Assembly (NCBI GenBank): GCA_013696015.1
Contig: JACCZI010000130.1
Coordinates: 1-16,799, forward strand
Direction of reading: 5' to 3'
Source of the DNA: Nocardioidaceae bacterium
GTDB taxonomy: Bacteria > Actinomycetota > Actinomycetes > Propionibacteriales > Nocardioidaceae
DNA: 16,799 nt
Part shown: positions 15,118-16,799 of the stretch, one piece after another
Numbering within the stretch: the first letter of the stretch is position 1
How the letters are laid out: every line of letters begins with the position of its first letter
The notes under the pieces: model-generated
Database searches by the model: none
What the model was told of the DNA's origin: nothing
The model's input: only the letters and a program-made list of their open reading frames with translations
Program-made: the position numbers and the translations under genes

Positions 15118-15328
15118 TCAGGAGGTCGACTTGCGGCGGCGCGGGATTGCGACCAGGAACGACGGGCGCGCTACGACGTCGCCGGTGGTGCCGACGAAGA
15201 CGCCGTCAGGCGCTCCTCGAGGGAGGGAATGGCACGGAGCAGGCGTACGCCAGCCCACCGCTCACCATGATCGCGAAGCCGATGGGCAGGCTCATCACCA
15301 GGACACGGGCACATCGGGCGGCGGTCAC
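15118..15328 (-). pseudogene. Small membrane protein gene with apparent frameshift
   Basis: A GTG at 15328 overlaps the stop of the upstream gene as GTGA. The first frame reads MTAARCARVLVMSLPIGFAI, then MVSGGLAYACSV, a likely membrane helix, and soon stops. A second frame downstream reads PDGVFVGTTGDVVARPSFLV then AIPRRRKSTS, looks coding, and ends at 15118. The distance from start to final stop is 211 bases, one base more than a whole number of codons. That fits a single-base insertion near 15205-15240, by a GGGAGGG stretch. An intact version would be about 69 residues: a membrane segment with a short basic cytoplasmic tail. I do not recognise the family. Decay and sequencing error are both possible. 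Confidence 0.5.
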
Positions 15329-15950
15329 CGCTGCCGCCGTCCCGCGTATGCGAAACCACCGGCTCCAGCGAGGAGCACGCCGCCGGCGCCCGCCCACCAC
15401 CACACGCGCGAGCCGCCGCCGTCCTCGGCCTGTGCCGCCGCGCCCGCCGCGGTGCCCGACTCAGACCCGCCAGCCGACTCACCAGCGGTCTCCTCGGCCG
15501 ACGGCGACTCTGTGAGCCCGACCCGGGCGAGGCAGGCGCGCGCAGCGGCGTGGCCTGTCCAAGGACACGGTCGGTCTGCGCGATGACCCGTGACGAGATC
15601 GGCTGGGTGGCACCACACCCGAGAGCGGTCCACGATCCCGCTGACGTTCGAGTGAAGAAGAGGTACTGCCGGTCGGCCTCGAGGAAAGCCGCGTCCTCGT
15701 GCAGACCGCCGGTCACCTCGAGGAAGGCACCTGGCGACCCCTGGTAGATGTCACTGGCACGGACCTCGAAGGTGTTCACCTCGCCCTCGACCGGGTTGAG
15801 CGTCGTCCCTACGAACACTGCATCCGACTGAGCCGCGGCCTGCGCGATGCTCGGCGGTTCGCAGTCAGCCTGCGCAGGCGTAGCCCCGGCAAGCGACACA
15901 CCCGCCACCACCAGCCCCACGCCGGACAGCCACGCTGCCACCCGCCTCAT
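15325..15950 (-). pseudogene. Secreted, C-terminally anchored hypothetical protein with apparent frameshift
   Basis: The ATG at 15950 has a GAGG site upstream and begins MRRVAAWLSGVGLVVAGVSL, a signal peptide cut near ATPAQA. The extracellular part has DCEPPSIAQAAAQSDAVFVG and, about 90 residues on, WTALGCGATQPISS. This paired-cysteine pattern resembles small secreted actinobacterial proteins of unknown function. After VIAQTDRVLGQAT the frame becomes arginine-rich and non-protein-like. The neighbouring frame instead gives ACLARVGLTESPSAEETAGE, a Ser/Gly/Ala linker, the helix WWWAGAGGVLLAGAGGFAYA and the tail GRRQR, stopping at 15325. A one-base loss at or near the alternating GC run at 15536-15543 would join the two frames into about 208 residues. 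Its stop overlaps the next gene's GTG. The change may be real or a sequence error. Confidence 0.65.
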
Positions 15951-16014
15951 GACACGCCTCACCGCGATCCCAGACACGCCGGTTGGACGCCCTCACCGGG
16001 CCATCGGTTCCCCC

Positions 16015-16799
16015 TCACCACCGATACGACCCCGGCAGGTGTCGCCGAGGTGCCATCCGGGCACCATGACGCTCGACCCGGACACCGGCCAGCTCGACCA
16101 GCCGCTGCACCCGGTAGCGGTGCGGCGCGTACGGGGCGAGCAGCTCGGCCAGCTCGGCGTCGTCGACCGCGCGACCGACCAGCGCGTGCCCGATGCTGGA
16201 CGGGATGTGGTAGTCGCCGAAGCTGACCGCGTCAGCGTCGCCGTGCGCCCGCTGCCGCACCTCTGCCGCCGTCCAGACCCCGACGCCGGGCACCGAACGC
16301 AGCCGCCGCTCCGCCGTCGCGCAGTCGACGTCCAGTGTCCGCTGCAGCGATTCAGCCAGCTGCGCCGCTCGTACCACCACACGCGAGCGCGCCCCGTCCA
16401 CGTGCATGGCCAGCCACTCCCAGCTCGGGATGCGCCGCATGACCTCCGGCGCCGGGAGGACCCGCACGCCGAGATCGCCGCCCGGGCCTGGCGCCGGCTC
16501 ACCATGGCGCCGGACGAGCCGCCGCCAGCCCGTCCAGGCCTCGCGGCCGGTGACCTTCTGCTCCAGCGCCGCGGCCACGAGCGCCTCGAACACCAGGCCC
16601 GACCGCGGCACGCGCCAGTGGACATGGTGGCGGTGCACGGCAGCAAGCACCGGATGCGCGGGCCGGAAGTCTCCCGGGTCGTCCTCCGCCCCCAACATCG
16701 CCGGCACCCGGGCGATGGTCCACTCGGCCCCCTGCCCCCAGCAGGTCGCCTCGACCTCCCCGGTTGCCGGCCTCGCTCGCAGGGCGAGCGTCGCGGCAC
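16015..16799 (-). CDS. DNA-3-methyladenine glycosylase 2 family protein (AlkA-like), N-terminus beyond window
   Basis: 261 codons are visible and the frame is open to the right edge, so the start is missing. The protein would excise alkylated bases, the first step of base excision repair. The N-proximal part (EWTIARVPAMLGAEDDPGDF) and EALVAAALEQKVTGREAW are typical of the actinobacterial group. The helix-hairpin-helix is RLRSVPGVGVWTAAEVRQRA. It is followed by the catalytic loop DAVSFGDYHIPSSIG, whose Asp (codon 16215-16213) aligns with the essential aspartate of AlkA. The C-terminus is LAPYAPHRYRVQRLVELAGV and a basic tail. GTG (16707) and ATG (16698) codons inside are not starts, since the homologous sequence continues upstream of both. 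A 64-bp gap with nothing notable separates it from the secreted-protein gene. Confidence 0.9.
   Translation of the reverse strand, partial: AATLALRARPATGEVEATCWGQGAEWTIARVPAMLGAEDDPGDFRPAHPVLAAVHRHHVHWRVPRSGLVFEALVAAALEQKVTGREAWTGWRRLVRRHGEPAPGPGGDLGVRVLPAPEVMRRIPSWEWLAMHVDGARSRVVVRAAQLAESLQRTLDVDCATAERRLRSVPGVGVWTAAEVRQRAHGDADAVSFGDYHIPSSIGHALVGRAVDDAELAELLAPYAPHRYRVQRLVELAGVRVERHGARMAPRRHLPGSYRW

Noticed and set aside
15993..16799. Second minus-strand frame across the AlkA-like gene
   Set aside because: It is a basic, low-complexity shadow frame; the glycosylase frame carries the helix-hairpin-helix and the catalytic aspartate.

Overview
The window is high-GC DNA with tightly packed, often overlapping genes and many GTG starts. 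Protein types (DUF1707, tandem DUF427, a peptide-type solute-binding protein with a C-terminal membrane anchor, actinobacterial-style UvrB and AlkA-like glycosylase) point to an actinomycete, perhaps of the Propionibacteriales; the genus cannot be read from the sequence. No rRNA, tRNA, insertion sequence, integrase, phage gene or CRISPR array was seen.

Layout. (1) Positions 1-2313: a truncated DUF1707 gene runs leftward off the edge. Divergent from it are a PadR-family repressor, a two-domain DUF427 protein and a TetR-family repressor, all on the plus strand. Two copies of a palindromic motif lie between DUF1707 and padR. (2) 2323-10680, minus strand: a catabolic cluster transcribed right to left. 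It holds a peptide-type solute-binding protein, two permeases, two ATPases (the four transporter-core genes joined by ATGA/GTGA overlaps), a pair of hairpins, a promoter-like stretch with a palindrome, then a Rieske non-heme iron oxygenase overlapping a monomeric sarcosine-oxidase-like flavoenzyme. The TetR gene ends 9 bp from the end of the flavoenzyme gene and is the obvious candidate regulator. Together the genes suggest import and stepwise oxidative N-demethylation of an N-methylated amine or amino acid. The substrate is unknown and no Rieske reductase is present in the window. (3) 10612-12750, plus strand: an S9A oligopeptidase B whose 5' end overlaps the only apparent start region of the divergent solute-binding protein gene. 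(4) 12739-12887: an array of 22-bp repeats between the convergent ends of the peptidase and uvrB. (5) 12905-15007, minus: uvrB, followed upstream by a perfect 17-bp inverted repeat. (6) 15118-15950, minus: two small coupled genes for membrane/secreted proteins, each apparently carrying a frameshift. (7) 16015-16799, minus: an AlkA-type 3-methyladenine DNA glycosylase cut by the window edge.

The most unusual signal is the 22-bp repeat family. Eight units in three sequence subtypes occur at two sites 12 kb apart (the 3' end of padR and the peptidase/uvrB junction), always in exact 22-bp tandem and twice supplying the stop codon of the neighbouring gene. Other points worth checking are the Rieske/flavoenzyme/transporter cluster, the overlapping divergent starts at 10612-10680, and the paired frameshifts next to the AlkA-like gene.
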